DNA of 64,000 nucleotides from assembly GCA_030528325.1 (NCBI GenBank), contig JAUMZD010000001.1, forward strand, positions 9,370 through 73,369, read 5' to 3'. The notes under the pieces were generated by a model. That model had not been told where the DNA came from and did not search any database. It saw only the letters and a list, made by a program, of their open reading frames with translations. This document shows positions 46,170 through 56,877 of the stretch, in pieces. The translations under genes and the position numbers were made by a program. How positions within the stretch are numbered: position 1 is the first letter of the stretch; the number at the start of each line of letters is the position of its first letter. The stretch is from Lautropia sp. (lineage in GTDB: Bacteria > Pseudomonadota > Gammaproteobacteria > Burkholderiales > Burkholderiaceae_E).

Positions 46170-47612
46170 TCAGGCCTTGGCCAGCGCTTCCAGGCTCAGC
46201 ACCAGCCACGCATAACAGCGGCCCACCGTGTCGATCTTCACCGCTTCATCCGGCGAATGGGCGCCGGTGATCGTCGGGCCGAAGGAAATCATCTGCCAAT
46301 GCGGGTAATGTTTCGACAGGATCCCGCATTCCAGTCCGGCGTGGATCGCCTTGATCGGCGGTTTGTGACCGAACATCTTCTCGCCGGTTTCCTGAAAGAC
46401 CTGCACCAGCATCGAGCCCGGTTGCGGTTGCCACCCGCCATAATCACCGCTGTATTCCGCCGTGCCGCCCGCCAGGCGCACCACCCCGGCCATCCGGTCG
46501 GCCAGATCGGCTTTCTGCGGCTCGGATGAGGAACGCAGCAGGCAATGGATCTTCAGCGCCCCATCCTGGCAGACCACCGCCGCCAGATTGCTGGAGGTTT
46601 CCACCAGCCCGGCAATGGCCGGACTCATCCGGTCGACCCCATTGTGCAGGCCCCGCAGCACATCCAGAATGCGCTGGGCATCCTCGATCACCTCGTGCAC
46701 CTCACCGGCAGGCTCCAGCGTCATGTCCAGCCCATGATCGGCCGCACTCAGGTTGTCGTGCACGATCTTCTGAAGCTCGGCCAGCTTCTGCTTCGCCGCC
46801 TGAAAGGCTGCCTCATCCGGCAAGGCGATCAGCGCCTGCGCCTCACGCGGGATCGCATTGCGCAGATTGCCACCGCTCAGCCAGGCAATGTCCTTTGCGC
46901 CGATGTACACCAGCGCGAGCGCCAGGATGCGAATGGCATTGCCGCGCATCCGGTGGATGTCCACCCCCGAATGCCCGCCCCGCAGGCCACGCACCACCAG
47001 CCGGTATCCGGGCATCTGTACCGCCCGGCGCTGATACGGCACCGTGTACGAACCATCCAGCCCCCCGGCACAGCCGATGCACAGCTCGGCCTCATCTTCG
47101 AAATCCAGATTGATCAGATACTGCCCGTCCAGCCAGCCCGGCTGAAGGCCCTGCGCCCCCGTCATGCCGGTCTCTTCGGTTGCCGTGAACAGGGCCTCCA
47201 GCGGCGGGTGTGTCAGCGTCTCATCGGCCAGCACGGCCAGGATGATGGCCACCCCGATGCCATTGTCCGCCCCGAGCGTCGTGCCATCGGCCGTCACCCA
47301 GCCGTCTTCCCGCACGATCGTCGTGATCGGATCACGCTCGAAATCATGCTCCTTGTCGGCGTTCTTCTGCGGCACCATGTCCAGATGCGACTGCAGGATG
47401 ATGCCGGGCGCCGATTCCAGCCCCTCACTGGCGGGCTTACGCACCCGGATGTTGCCCGCCTCGTCCCGAACCGCCTCCAGACCCAGACGCTGCGCCTCAT
47501 CCAGCACATATTGCTGAACGGCCGCTTCATGATGAGAAGGACGGGGAATCTGCGTCAGCTGATGAAAATACTGCCACACACGGGCAGGTTGCAGATCGAG
47601 GATCGTGCTCAT
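46170..47612 (-). CDS. pepD: Aminoacyl-histidine dipeptidase PepD
   Basis: 480 residues, length as in E. coli PepD. It is a cytosolic M20-family di-zinc peptidase that splits X-His and other dipeptides. Metal and catalytic residues are visible: LQSHLDMVPQ (His and Asp), GTTLGADNGIGVA (bridging Asp), FTATEETGMTGAQGL (Glu pair), LDFEDEAELCIGCAGG and AIHAGLECG (His). The lid/dimerisation domain lies between about 205 and 390 with GLRGGHSGVDIHRMRGNAIR. It is convergent with the TonB receptor, 18 bp between the genes. AGAGCCCC precedes the ATG at 47612. Confidence 0.95.
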   Translation of the reverse strand: MSTILDLQPARVWQYFHQLTQIPRPSHHEAAVQQYVLDEAQRLGLEAVRDEAGNIRVRKPASEGLESAPGIILQSHLDMVPQKNADKEHDFERDPITTIVREDGWVTADGTTLGADNGIGVAIILAVLADETLTHPPLEALFTATEETGMTGAQGLQPGWLDGQYLINLDFEDEAELCIGCAGGLDGSYTVPYQRRAVQMPGYRLVVRGLRGGHSGVDIHRMRGNAIRILALALVYIGAKDIAWLSGGNLRNAIPREAQALIALPDEAAFQAAKQKLAELQKIVHDNLSAADHGLDMTLEPAGEVHEVIEDAQRILDVLRGLHNGVDRMSPAIAGLVETSSNLAAVVCQDGALKIHCLLRSSSEPQKADLADRMAGVVRLAGGTAEYSGDYGGWQPQPGSMLVQVFQETGEKMFGHKPPIKAIHAGLECGILSKHYPHWQMISFGPTITGAHSPDEAVKIDTVGRCYAWLVLSLEALAKA

Positions 47613-47892
47613 GGGGCTCTCCAGTCCGGGGGATCGTTCTGTCTTTCACCCTTCCGTTATAGGCAGCCGGCATGGCGACGTCAAGTCAGCCGGGCAGCGC
47701 AACGCCCTCGACAGCACGGCGACAGGACTCAGATCAAACGCTCATGACATTCACCGAGCTCACAGACCAAACATCGTCCGATTCTCGTTCTGCCCCATCA
47801 CATCGAAGTCATCAGGCACCTGCACCTGCCCTTTGAGAAAGCCGGCAGGCTGGGGGGCTCGAGGCGCTTCTGCGCCGGATCCGGTTTTTTCT

Positions 47893-48390
47893 TCATCCGC
47901 CCTCTTGGCCCCCCCACATCTCCACATAAGGGTGCGAGCACAGCTCCAGCACGGTACCCCAGGGGTCTTCGAGGTAGACGATCCGGTAGCCCCGTTCGGC
48001 ATCGACGGTCAGCACCTTCGTGCGTGCCCGGCCACCTGCCCCGACGATTCGCTTCACCGCATCGTCGATGTCGGGAGCGGTGAGGCCGACGTGGTGGTAG
48101 CCTGCCACCCAATACTCGAAGTTGTTCGCGCGGGGCGCAGTCTTCGGCTTCTCGAACTCGAACAGCTCGTAGCCCACGTCGTCGGGGGTGGCCAGGTGCG
48201 CGAAACGCCAGCGCTCGAAGCCCGCGCCGTAGATGGCCGCACTCACCTCGGACAGCGGACTGCTGTCCTCACGAATCTCGATGGGGCCGGCCAGCAGCCG
48301 CATCCCGAGCACCGTGGTGTACCACTCGATGGCCGCATCCAGGTCGGGCACCGAAACCCCGACATGGGGTGCACTGAAACGCTGAGTCAT
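47893..48390 (-). CDS. VOC-family (glyoxalase-like) protein
   Basis: 165 residues from ATG 48390, behind a GGGAGGAG ribosome-binding site. There are two beta-alpha-beta-beta-beta modules: FSAPHVGVSVPDLDAAIEWYTTVLGMRLL (about 4-32) and YHHVGLTAPDIDDAVKRIVGAGG (about 90-112), with YLEDPWGTVLELCSHP closing. Putative metal ligands are His in PHVGVS, Glu in GYELFEF, His in YHHVGL and Glu in VLELCS. The family includes glyoxalase I, extradiol dioxygenases and methylmalonyl-CoA epimerase; no substrate can be assigned. It is transcribed away from a repeat cluster at 48.5 kb, and the 280 bp before pepD hold nothing recognisable. Confidence 0.8.
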   Translation of the reverse strand: MTQRFSAPHVGVSVPDLDAAIEWYTTVLGMRLLAGPIEIREDSSPLSEVSAAIYGAGFERWRFAHLATPDDVGYELFEFEKPKTAPRANNFEYWVAGYHHVGLTAPDIDDAVKRIVGAGGRARTKVLTVDAERGYRIVYLEDPWGTVLELCSHPYVEMWGGQEGG

Positions 48391-48506
48391 GTTGTCTCCT
48401 CCCTGCTGCACCTGCCCGTTCAGGCAAGGCATGGATCAGAAGATAACCCAACCGGCACACTACTGTGCGAGCAGACAATGAAAACGCTCAAGACCTGTGC
48501 TGTCGC

Positions 48507-48560
48507 CGCCCAAGCTCCTAGAGCGTGTTATGAACTTATTCGTCCCCGCGAAAGCCCCTC
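48507..48560. repeat. Junction of A-type and B-type repeat ends
   Basis: CCGCCCAAGCTCCTAG (48507-48521, outer part of the A-type end, inverted) runs directly into a B-type end starting CTAGAGCGTGTTATGAACTT (from 48518); the two share CTAG. The B-type end continues with ATTCGTCCCCGCGAAAGCCC to 48560. Its 40-bp inverted partner lies at 52242-52281. Confidence 0.85.
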
Positions 48561-48568
48561 AGACCTTA

Positions 48569-50236
<1,668 letters not shown>

Positions 50237-50514
50237 GAGCTGCGGCAGCCAGCGCTGCCGTGATCTGCGGATGCCCTCCGGCTGGCGCCAAGGCCGACGC
50301 ACCCGGAAGAGGGGCTCGGCTGTCCAGCCACCGATCAGCGGGCCGAAAACGGATGAGCCGATCAGGGCATCCCTGGGTCTAGGGATTCGGGAATGAATCT
50401 GGCATTATCGCAGACCTGCCCGCAAGATGGGCAGCGCCCCTCTCCGGGCAAGCACGAATTTGATGCCCGGCAAGCGGGCCGCCCCTGCCGGAGCCGGCCC
50501 ATGACACAGGCGGG

Positions 50515-52119
50515 TCAGCGCGGCTCCTGCCAGATCCGGTTCTGGCGAATGGGTGGCCGCACCAGCCACGCGCCGGCCCCGGACGCATCCTGGCCATCGC
50601 CTGCGCTGCCTTCCACGCCTTTCGTCGAGCCTCCCCCGGAAGCCCCCGCCAGCGTCACAGCTCCGCACTGGCCTGTCTGCCGATGCAGCAGGGCCACGCT
50701 CAGCAGGCGCTCTTTCGGGTCGCCCAGTGTGTGCGTGCCCTTGCCGAAGACGTCCGCCACCTTGCAGGTGGGCTCGATGCCATCGACATAATCCCCCTGC
50801 CCCTTGTCGTTGTAGCCGGTGAACTCGATCGGCAGATAGGTCAGACCGCAGTTTTCCCGGGGCATGCTGCCGAAGGGCTTGCCGCAGGTCGTGCCCCCGA
50901 TCATCACCACCTCCACATCGATGCCGCGCAGCCCGTTGATGAATGACTCACTGGAAGAGCAGGTGCCGGGGCCTGTCAGCACATAGACGCGCTTCAGGCC
51001 CAGGCTGGGCAGTGCCTGACCTGCCGCAGTGCCCGTACCACGGCCCCCCGACGTGGTGCCCTGAAAGCTCACCCGGCTCCCATCGGCATCGGTATCCGCC
51101 TGCCGCAGGCTGTTGTACTGCAGACGCTCGAAGATTCTGCCCTTCGACAGCGCCGGATCAGCCACCATGTAGGCCAGTTGCGAAGCCTGATAGACGTAGC
51201 CGCCGCCGTTGTAGCGAAGATCGACCACCAGATCCCTGACCCCTTCGGCCTTCAGCCTTTCAAAGGCCTTCTGCATCGCACCCTCCAGAGGAAGCGCGAA
51301 AGCGTTGATGAACAGATAACCTACCTTGGCCCCGTCGGCTGCCGTCAGCACCCGCATCGCGGATACCGGGGGCTCCACATACTGCGTCGACGCAAGCGTC
51401 ACCCGGCGATGCGAGCCATCGGCTTTCTCGAACACCATCACGACCCGCTGTTCGGGCACGTTCGGCGCCAGCAACTGCGTCATCAGCGCAAGATCGGCCT
51501 CAGCGGTGGCATTGACCACATCGATGCGCCGCCCATCGACCGTCTCGATCTGCAGCAAGCGTTCTCCCCGCAGCACGCCCGCCTTGCCCGCCGGACTGCC
51601 GTCATGCACCAGCGCGGCCCGGATGTCCAGCGGCGCAATGGCCGTCGTCCGCACGAATTCGATACCGAAGTTGAGCGCCTTGCCAGCCTCTCCCACCGCT
51701 TTCCAGTACCCGGTGGCCCAGAAGCTGCTGAAGCGGTCCTTTCGCTGGCCTCCAGGTGTCAGCGCCGGACTGAGTGACGCCTGGAAATAGTTGAGCAGAC
51801 CCTGTGCAAACGGTTCCTGCTGAAAAACGGGCGCATCCGGATCGACTGCCGGCATCTCGTCACGCCACAGATAGGCTTCGTTCAGATAGGCTCGCATGAA
51901 ACGAAGCTCGTGCATCCGCGAGCCCGGCCGGAACGGCACCGACGGCTGGCCCTGCGCATCACGCACGAAGGGGTTGTCAGGCGCACACTGGTTGGCCAGC
52001 GCTTCGACGGCATCACTGTACGCACCGGATGCTGATCCGCCACCACCACAAGCCGCCAGTACCATCAGCAGCACGGCCATTGCAGGGCCTCGCAGGCCTC
52101 CTGCCCCATGTCGTTTCAT
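50515..52119 (-). CDS. S41-family protease lipoprotein, copy 1
   Basis: 534 residues from ATG 52119 (AGGAGGAG 5-6 nt upstream). The signal ends in the lipobox LLMVLAAC, so the protein should be lipid-anchored. An N-terminal helical domain (about 50-150: MRAYLNEAYLWRDEMPAVDPDAP) is followed by a PDZ-like domain (about 155-245: ALVHDGSPAGKAGVLRGERLLQI). The S41 catalytic domain has LVVDLRYNGGGYVYQASQLAYM and the nucleophile block GTCSSSESFINGL, with Thr/Lys in GGTTCGKPFG. Cysteines in CAPDN, TCGK, NCGL and PTCK may form disulphides. The C-terminal ~40 residues are Gly/Ser-rich. It is a paralogue of 53004-54569, with about half of residues shared in the catalytic part by eye. Substrate unknown. 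Confidence 0.85.
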   Translation of the reverse strand: MKRHGAGGLRGPAMAVLLMVLAACGGGGSASGAYSDAVEALANQCAPDNPFVRDAQGQPSVPFRPGSRMHELRFMRAYLNEAYLWRDEMPAVDPDAPVFQQEPFAQGLLNYFQASLSPALTPGGQRKDRFSSFWATGYWKAVGEAGKALNFGIEFVRTTAIAPLDIRAALVHDGSPAGKAGVLRGERLLQIETVDGRRIDVVNATAEADLALMTQLLAPNVPEQRVVMVFEKADGSHRRVTLASTQYVEPPVSAMRVLTAADGAKVGYLFINAFALPLEGAMQKAFERLKAEGVRDLVVDLRYNGGGYVYQASQLAYMVADPALSKGRIFERLQYNSLRQADTDADGSRVSFQGTTSGGRGTGTAAGQALPSLGLKRVYVLTGPGTCSSSESFINGLRGIDVEVVMIGGTTCGKPFGSMPRENCGLTYLPIEFTGYNDKGQGDYVDGIEPTCKVADVFGKGTHTLGDPKERLLSVALLHRQTGQCGAVTLAGASGGGSTKGVEGSAGDGQDASGAGAWLVRPPIRQNRIWQEPR

Positions 52120-52241
52120 TGCTCCTCCTGTTGACATCACACACTGCCCGTCAGACCGGCGCCAATAGGCCAGGCTTCAAGCTGTAGCACACGCCGGCAC
52201 GGCGATTCACGATTCAAGATTCAAGACAGGGGTGCAGCTTA

Positions 52242-52281
52242 GAGGGGCTTTCGCGGGGACGAATAAGTGCATAACACGCTC
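52242..52281 (-). repeat. B-type repeat end, inverted partner of 48521-48560
   Basis: Read on the minus strand it begins GAGCGTGTTATGCACTTATT and continues CGTCCCCGCGAAAGCCCCTC. It matches the left copy at 39 of 40 positions. The outer CTA is not present (sequence continues CACAGG). Confidence 0.85.
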
Positions 52282-52410
52282 CACAGGATATGGCCGACGC
52301 AGCAGGCAATAACGGCACGAATGATCGGCATACGAAGGAACGACACGACACGAAGCACACGGGCAGAAAACCCGACGGCCGGATATGAACGCGCCGCCCT
52401 GTCCGGTGAT

Positions 52411-53007
52411 TCAGTTCGCGCTGGCAGGGCGCTGGCAGCGGCAGTTCGGCAGCAGCGCCGACGCGGGCACCGGCCGGATGGCCGAGGGCTGGGCGGGCAC
52501 CACCACCATGCACCCGCGCGGGCCGAAGCGCAGCTGCATCACGAAAGGCTCGGGCCGCCCAAGGCGCTTGCCATCGACCACCTTCCCGCTACGGTCACGA
52601 ACGAAAGGCTGATCCAGCACCAGCTCGCTCCTGTCCCGGAAGGCGGCATTACCCAGCATGACCCGGCGGCCACTGTAGCGCTCGGCCATTGCCTCGATCT
52701 CGGCCAGACAGGCCGCGCTGTTCTGTTCGGGCAGCAGGGCGGGGGCCAGCTCCGACAGCGACATGCCGACTTCCGGCTCCGGCGCGGGCACCGGCTTCGT
52801 GTCTGCCTGCCGGCTGATGGCGGCCGTGCGCTGATCATCACGGGTCAGCGGGGTCCCCATGCCGGCGTTGTCATCCGGGGGTGCCTTGCCGGCCACGGTA
52901 CACCCCGCCAGCACGATCGCTGCCAGCCCAGGCCCCGCCACCCGCCCGAAGGCAGTTGAAAATGGCAGAAGACGGACGACAGCTTCGACAGGGCGTTTGA
53001 TCATCAT
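52411..53007 (-). CDS. Small putative lipoprotein coupled to an S41 protease
   Basis: 198 residues. The N-terminus (GLAAIVLAGC) forms a lipobox with Cys near residue 36, after a rather long leader. The mature part has a Pro/Glu-rich linker and a C-terminal domain of ~110 residues (LPEQNSAACLAEIEAMAERYSGRRVMLGNAAF, FVMQLRFGPRGCMVVVP) with four cysteines. I do not recognise the family. Its ATG overlaps the stop of the upstream S41 gene (ATGA at 53004-53007), so it is translationally coupled and may be an inhibitor, chaperone or partner of that protease. Inference only. Confidence 0.7.
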   Translation of the reverse strand: MMIKRPVEAVVRLLPFSTAFGRVAGPGLAAIVLAGCTVAGKAPPDDNAGMGTPLTRDDQRTAAISRQADTKPVPAPEPEVGMSLSELAPALLPEQNSAACLAEIEAMAERYSGRRVMLGNAAFRDRSELVLDQPFVRDRSGKVVDGKRLGRPEPFVMQLRFGPRGCMVVVPAQPSAIRPVPASALLPNCRCQRPASAN

Positions 53008-54569
53008 GGCAACAGGAATTTGGAAGTGTGCAAAGGCCCGCGCACCAGTTTCGGCACCACAGCTCCTGGGGCGGCCGACATCAGGGATTTGGTCACGCCC
53101 TGCGTCCCCACAGGGCAGACGCCATGCTGGCGGTGGTAAAGCGCCGCTGCCAGCAGGCCTTCCTGCGCATTGCCCAGCTGATGACCGAAATCATCGGGCA
53201 CGACACAATCCGGCGTGAACCCGTCATCGAAGTCGCCAAAGCCCTTGGCGTTGACCCCGACGAACTCGATGGGGAAGTATGACATACCGCAGTTGTCGCG
53301 CGCCGTGAAGCCATAGGGTTTGCCACAAGTCGTCTGGCCGATCAGCACCACCTCCATGTCGACACCACGTAACCCATTGATCAGCGATTCGCTGGCTGAA
53401 CAGGTATCGGCGCCCGTCAGTACGTACAGCCGGCGCAACCCCAGGTTCGGCAGCGCCGCGCCCGCCCGGGTTCCCGTTCCCTCCCGGCCGGTCGCCGTCG
53501 ACAGGAAGCGGATCGTGCTGTCCGAACGACCGCTGTCCTCGCTCCGCTTGTCGTTGTACTGCAGGCGCTCGAACACCCGCCCCTGGGTCAGCGACGGATC
53601 GGCGAGCATGTAGCCCAGCTGTGCCGACTGGTACAGATAGCCTCCACCGTTGTAGCGCAGATCCAGCACCACATCCTTCACGCCCTTGTCTTTCAGGGCC
53701 GTCAGCGCCTTCTGCAACTGCCCCTCCAGCGGCAGGTTGAAGCTCTTGACCACCAGATAGCCCACCTCGTCACCCTGGGGCGTTTCGATGCTCCGGGCCG
53801 TATGCACGGACAGCTGTTCATATTCGCCGGCTTTCAGGCCGGCCGACACCACGTCACCGCCAGCGCGGCCGAATTCCATCTGAACCTGCTCGCCATCCCG
53901 GGGCTCGAAAATCAGGCGCGTCATTTCCTCGATCTCCGCCGGGTCGGTGGTGTTCACCACGTCGATCCGGCGCCCGCCCGGCGTGCGCAACGTCAGCAGA
54001 CGGTCCCCCCGGCTCAGCTGCTGCACCGCTGCCGGCGTCCCCTCATGCACCAGCGCCACCCGCAGATCACGGGGAGGCGTGCCGGACAGCACGGCAATGT
54101 CGGCACCGTAACCATGCTGCACCCCTGCCTCCGACAGGGCTTTCCATTCCATCGTGCTGGTGGCGAAGCTGAAACGATCCTTCGGCTTGTCGGTGGCAGA
54201 CAGCGCCTGGGTACGCAAATCCTGGAAATAACTGGTGATGGCCTCCTGAAAAGGCGATCGCCGATAGCGAGGCGCGGCCGGATTCACCTCGGGCATTTCC
54301 CGGTACCAGAGATAGGCTTCGTTCATGTAGGCTCGCACGAAACGCTGCTCGGTCTCGACGGAGCCCACCCGATAGCCATCGAGCAGGTGCCCCGATGCTC
54401 CCCGGGCCAGCGGGTTCTCGGGCGCGCACAGATTGGCATGCTGATCCGAATGCCCGATGACCGGATCGACCGGCGGCGCAGCGGTCTGACGGCCAGCCGG
54501 GCCGCCCCCACATGCGGTCAACAAACCTGCGCACAGGGCCAGAATGGAGAGATTCGTTGCTTTATTCAT
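53004..54569 (-). CDS. S41-family protease lipoprotein, copy 2
   Basis: 521 residues. The signal MNKATNLSILALCAGLLTACGGG ends in the lipobox LLTAC. The domain plan is the same as copy 1: helical N-domain (RAYMNEAYLWYREMPEVNPAAP), PDZ-like region (ALVHEGTPAAVQQLSRGDRLLTL), then S41 (DVVLDLRYNGGGYLYQSAQLGYM; nucleophile block DTCSASESLINGL; IGQTTCGKPYG). The conserved Asn/Cys blocks NCGMSYFPIEF and TPDCVVP also match copy 1. Divergence is highest in the PDZ-like segment and the C-terminus. No ribosome-binding site is obvious; the leader is short and AT-rich. Together with copy 1 and the small lipoprotein it forms a duplicated protease locus. Confidence 0.85.
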   Translation of the reverse strand: MNKATNLSILALCAGLLTACGGGPAGRQTAAPPVDPVIGHSDQHANLCAPENPLARGASGHLLDGYRVGSVETEQRFVRAYMNEAYLWYREMPEVNPAAPRYRRSPFQEAITSYFQDLRTQALSATDKPKDRFSFATSTMEWKALSEAGVQHGYGADIAVLSGTPPRDLRVALVHEGTPAAVQQLSRGDRLLTLRTPGGRRIDVVNTTDPAEIEEMTRLIFEPRDGEQVQMEFGRAGGDVVSAGLKAGEYEQLSVHTARSIETPQGDEVGYLVVKSFNLPLEGQLQKALTALKDKGVKDVVLDLRYNGGGYLYQSAQLGYMLADPSLTQGRVFERLQYNDKRSEDSGRSDSTIRFLSTATGREGTGTRAGAALPNLGLRRLYVLTGADTCSASESLINGLRGVDMEVVLIGQTTCGKPYGFTARDNCGMSYFPIEFVGVNAKGFGDFDDGFTPDCVVPDDFGHQLGNAQEGLLAAALYHRQHGVCPVGTQGVTKSLMSAAPGAVVPKLVRGPLHTSKFLLP

Positions 54570-54744
54570 ACACTCATCATGTAAAAAAGCAACGATCCCG
54601 GCAATGGAATCGGCCCGTCCAGCGGCCGGACGGTCTGCCTTTGCCGACAGGAAAAAAGACGCAGCCGCCCGGGATGGGCAGACGTCTTCCCAGATCAGGG
54701 GATGCTGGGCGTAGGCGGCGGCCCTGCTCCTTGAGGGCCAGTGT

Positions 54745-56421
54745 TCAGCGGATCGGATCCGGGAGGTTCCCGGTCGCAGGCAGTGTGCGCCCCAACACCA
54801 GGTCTGCCCCCTTCTCCCCGATCATCAACGCCGACGCATTGGTATTGACCGAAGGCAGCGATGGCATGATCGACGCGTCGATCACCCGAAGCCCTTGGAG
54901 CCCATGCACACGGAGTTCATGATCGACCACCGTACCCGGCTGATCGGCAGGCCCCATGCGACAGCTGCCCACGAGATGATAGACCGTGGCACCTGTCCGG
55001 CGGGCAAAATCCAGAAACTCATCATCGGTCTGGCACTCTGCACTGGGCATGGTCTCCCTCACGAAGAATGGCCGCATGCGGGCGCTGGCCAGCATTCTGC
55101 GCCCCAGCCGCATGCCATCGATCAGCACCCGCTGATCACGCTCATCCAGCAGATAATTCGGCTGCACCAGCGGCCTGACAAATGGACTCGGGCTCACCGC
55201 CTTCACATAGCCATGGCTTTCAGGGCGTCCCTGCCAGATTCCCAGGGTCATGCCGGGATAGTCATCCAGCACACCAATGATGCCGTCCTTGAAACTGGCA
55301 GGAGAACAGACGCACTCGATATCCGGCCGGCTGACCAGCGGATTCGACTTGCAGAAAACATGTACCAGGGAGGCGCTTACCCCCAGAGCACTTGGCTTGC
55401 CGAGTAGCCATTTGATCCCTTCACGCCACAAGCCTGCGCCCCTCACCAGCTGATTGATGCTTTCCACGCCTTTCAACTGGGCAACCATCCGGATCCGATA
55501 GTGGTCACGAAGATGCCTGCCGACACCCGGCAGCTCATGCACCAGAGGAATGGACAATGCCTCGATATCTTCCCTCGCACCCACGCCCGACAATTGCAGC
55601 AACACAGGGGAATTGAGTGCCCCGGCCGAAAGCAGCACCTCACGATTCGCACGAACGACTTCTCGCTTGCCATGCGGCCCACCCCGCACATAAACGACAC
55701 CCACGGCACGCTTGCCCTCCCACAGGATGCGTGTCGCCTGCGCTTTTGTCCTGACGCAGACATTCGGCCGCTTCATGGCGGGCTTCAGGAAAGCCTTGGC
55801 CGAACTGACCCGCATTCCGGCACCAATCGTTCGCTGGAAATAGCCACTGCCAGCATGCGTTGCACCGTTGTAGTCAGGCGTACGCTCGATGCCCAACTCC
55901 TTCAATCCTTCGATGAAGGTTTCACAGATCGGCAAGTTCCAGTCCGGCTCCGTCACGGGCAATTCGCCCATAAAGCCCCGGAAGCGCCCGTCACCACCGC
56001 CCATCTTCTGTTCGGATCGCATGAAGTAGGGAAGCACTTCCGCATATGACCAGCCCGGATTTCCGGCCTGGGCCCAGGCATCATAGTCTTCGCGTTGTCC
56101 ACGCACATAGGACAGCCCATTGATCGAGCTTGAACCTCCCAGTACCCGACCTTGCGGCAGATTCATGGCCCGATCGACCACCTGGCCAGCAGCCACCTCG
56201 AAATCCCAGGTCAGAGACTTGTTATAGATCGTCTTGACGTAACCGGCAGGCAGATGAATGAGAGGATGATGATCTGCTGGCCCTGCCTCCAGTACACAGA
56301 CACTCGCCCCTGTTGCGCTGAGCCTGTTGGTAAGAACACATCCCGCAGTACCCGCGCCCACCACGATGTAGTCGAAGCGCCCCCGCTCCTCTACATTCCT
56401 ATCCATCGTTGCCTTGTCCAT
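54745..56421 (-). CDS. GMC-family FAD oxidoreductase (choline dehydrogenase-like)
   Basis: 558 residues from ATG 56421 (alternatives 56406 or TTG 56433). The FAD-binding motif is FDYIVVGAGTAGCVLTNRLS near the N-terminus. The second GMC signature is PQGRVLGGSSSINGLSYVRGQREDYDAWA and the third is LLSAGALNSPVLLQLSGVG. The C-terminal catalytic region has YHLVGSCRMGPADQPGTVVDHELRVHGLQGLRVIDASIMP (His in YHLVG) and a closing Asn in SVNTNASALMIGEKGADL. This is the layout of alcohol and choline dehydrogenases of the GMC family. The true substrate is unknown; no betaine genes (betB/betI) are adjacent. Confidence 0.9.
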   Translation of the reverse strand: MDKATMDRNVEERGRFDYIVVGAGTAGCVLTNRLSATGASVCVLEAGPADHHPLIHLPAGYVKTIYNKSLTWDFEVAAGQVVDRAMNLPQGRVLGGSSSINGLSYVRGQREDYDAWAQAGNPGWSYAEVLPYFMRSEQKMGGGDGRFRGFMGELPVTEPDWNLPICETFIEGLKELGIERTPDYNGATHAGSGYFQRTIGAGMRVSSAKAFLKPAMKRPNVCVRTKAQATRILWEGKRAVGVVYVRGGPHGKREVVRANREVLLSAGALNSPVLLQLSGVGAREDIEALSIPLVHELPGVGRHLRDHYRIRMVAQLKGVESINQLVRGAGLWREGIKWLLGKPSALGVSASLVHVFCKSNPLVSRPDIECVCSPASFKDGIIGVLDDYPGMTLGIWQGRPESHGYVKAVSPSPFVRPLVQPNYLLDERDQRVLIDGMRLGRRMLASARMRPFFVRETMPSAECQTDDEFLDFARRTGATVYHLVGSCRMGPADQPGTVVDHELRVHGLQGLRVIDASIMPSLPSVNTNASALMIGEKGADLVLGRTLPATGNLPDPIR

Positions 56422-56433
56422 GCCGAGCCCCAA

Positions 56434-56877
56434 TTTCGATACATCCAGGGCGTTCCCACGTCGCGGTCGTAGGCGCTGTCACCTGAAAAAGCAGTAAAAA
56501 AATCACCAGCCCAGCATACGCTTCCAACGAGGGCATCAGACAACTCACAGTTGACGCGGTTACAAAAAACCGCAAAAACCGATTCTATATGGCGGAACAG
56601 AAGCGAGAACCCGGAGGTGCGCCACGATATGCGGCTTTGTGGCAACAATTTAACAAAGATAAAAGCGCACAAGAAAGACATAGCTCTCGAAGTATTTATA
56701 AAATCCAAAAAATTATTTCTAATCATTTCAGAAATCAAGTCATTCGACTCTCACAGCCAACTCGTGAAGAGAATTTGGGGCAGCAATGGCAAAGCAGCGA
56801 GCCCCCTGCCTGTTGCTCCCCTCAGGCATACATGCCACGCCCATGACTGGACAGCGCCACCTCGATGAAGCATCGAC
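56434..56877. other. AT-rich intergenic stretch
   Basis: The segment from about 56480 to 56790 is far richer in A and T than anything around it (for example AAAATCCAAAAAATTATTTC). Three frames are open: 56551-56868 plus, 56589-56846 plus (85 residues, MAEQKREPGGAPRYAALWQQ) and 56391-56738 minus. None has a ribosome-binding site or a recognisable family. GCGGTT-ACAAAA-AACCGC (56556-56573) is a small hairpin. The stretch could be a remnant of foreign DNA or a long regulatory region for the divergent GMC gene. Confidence 0.45.
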
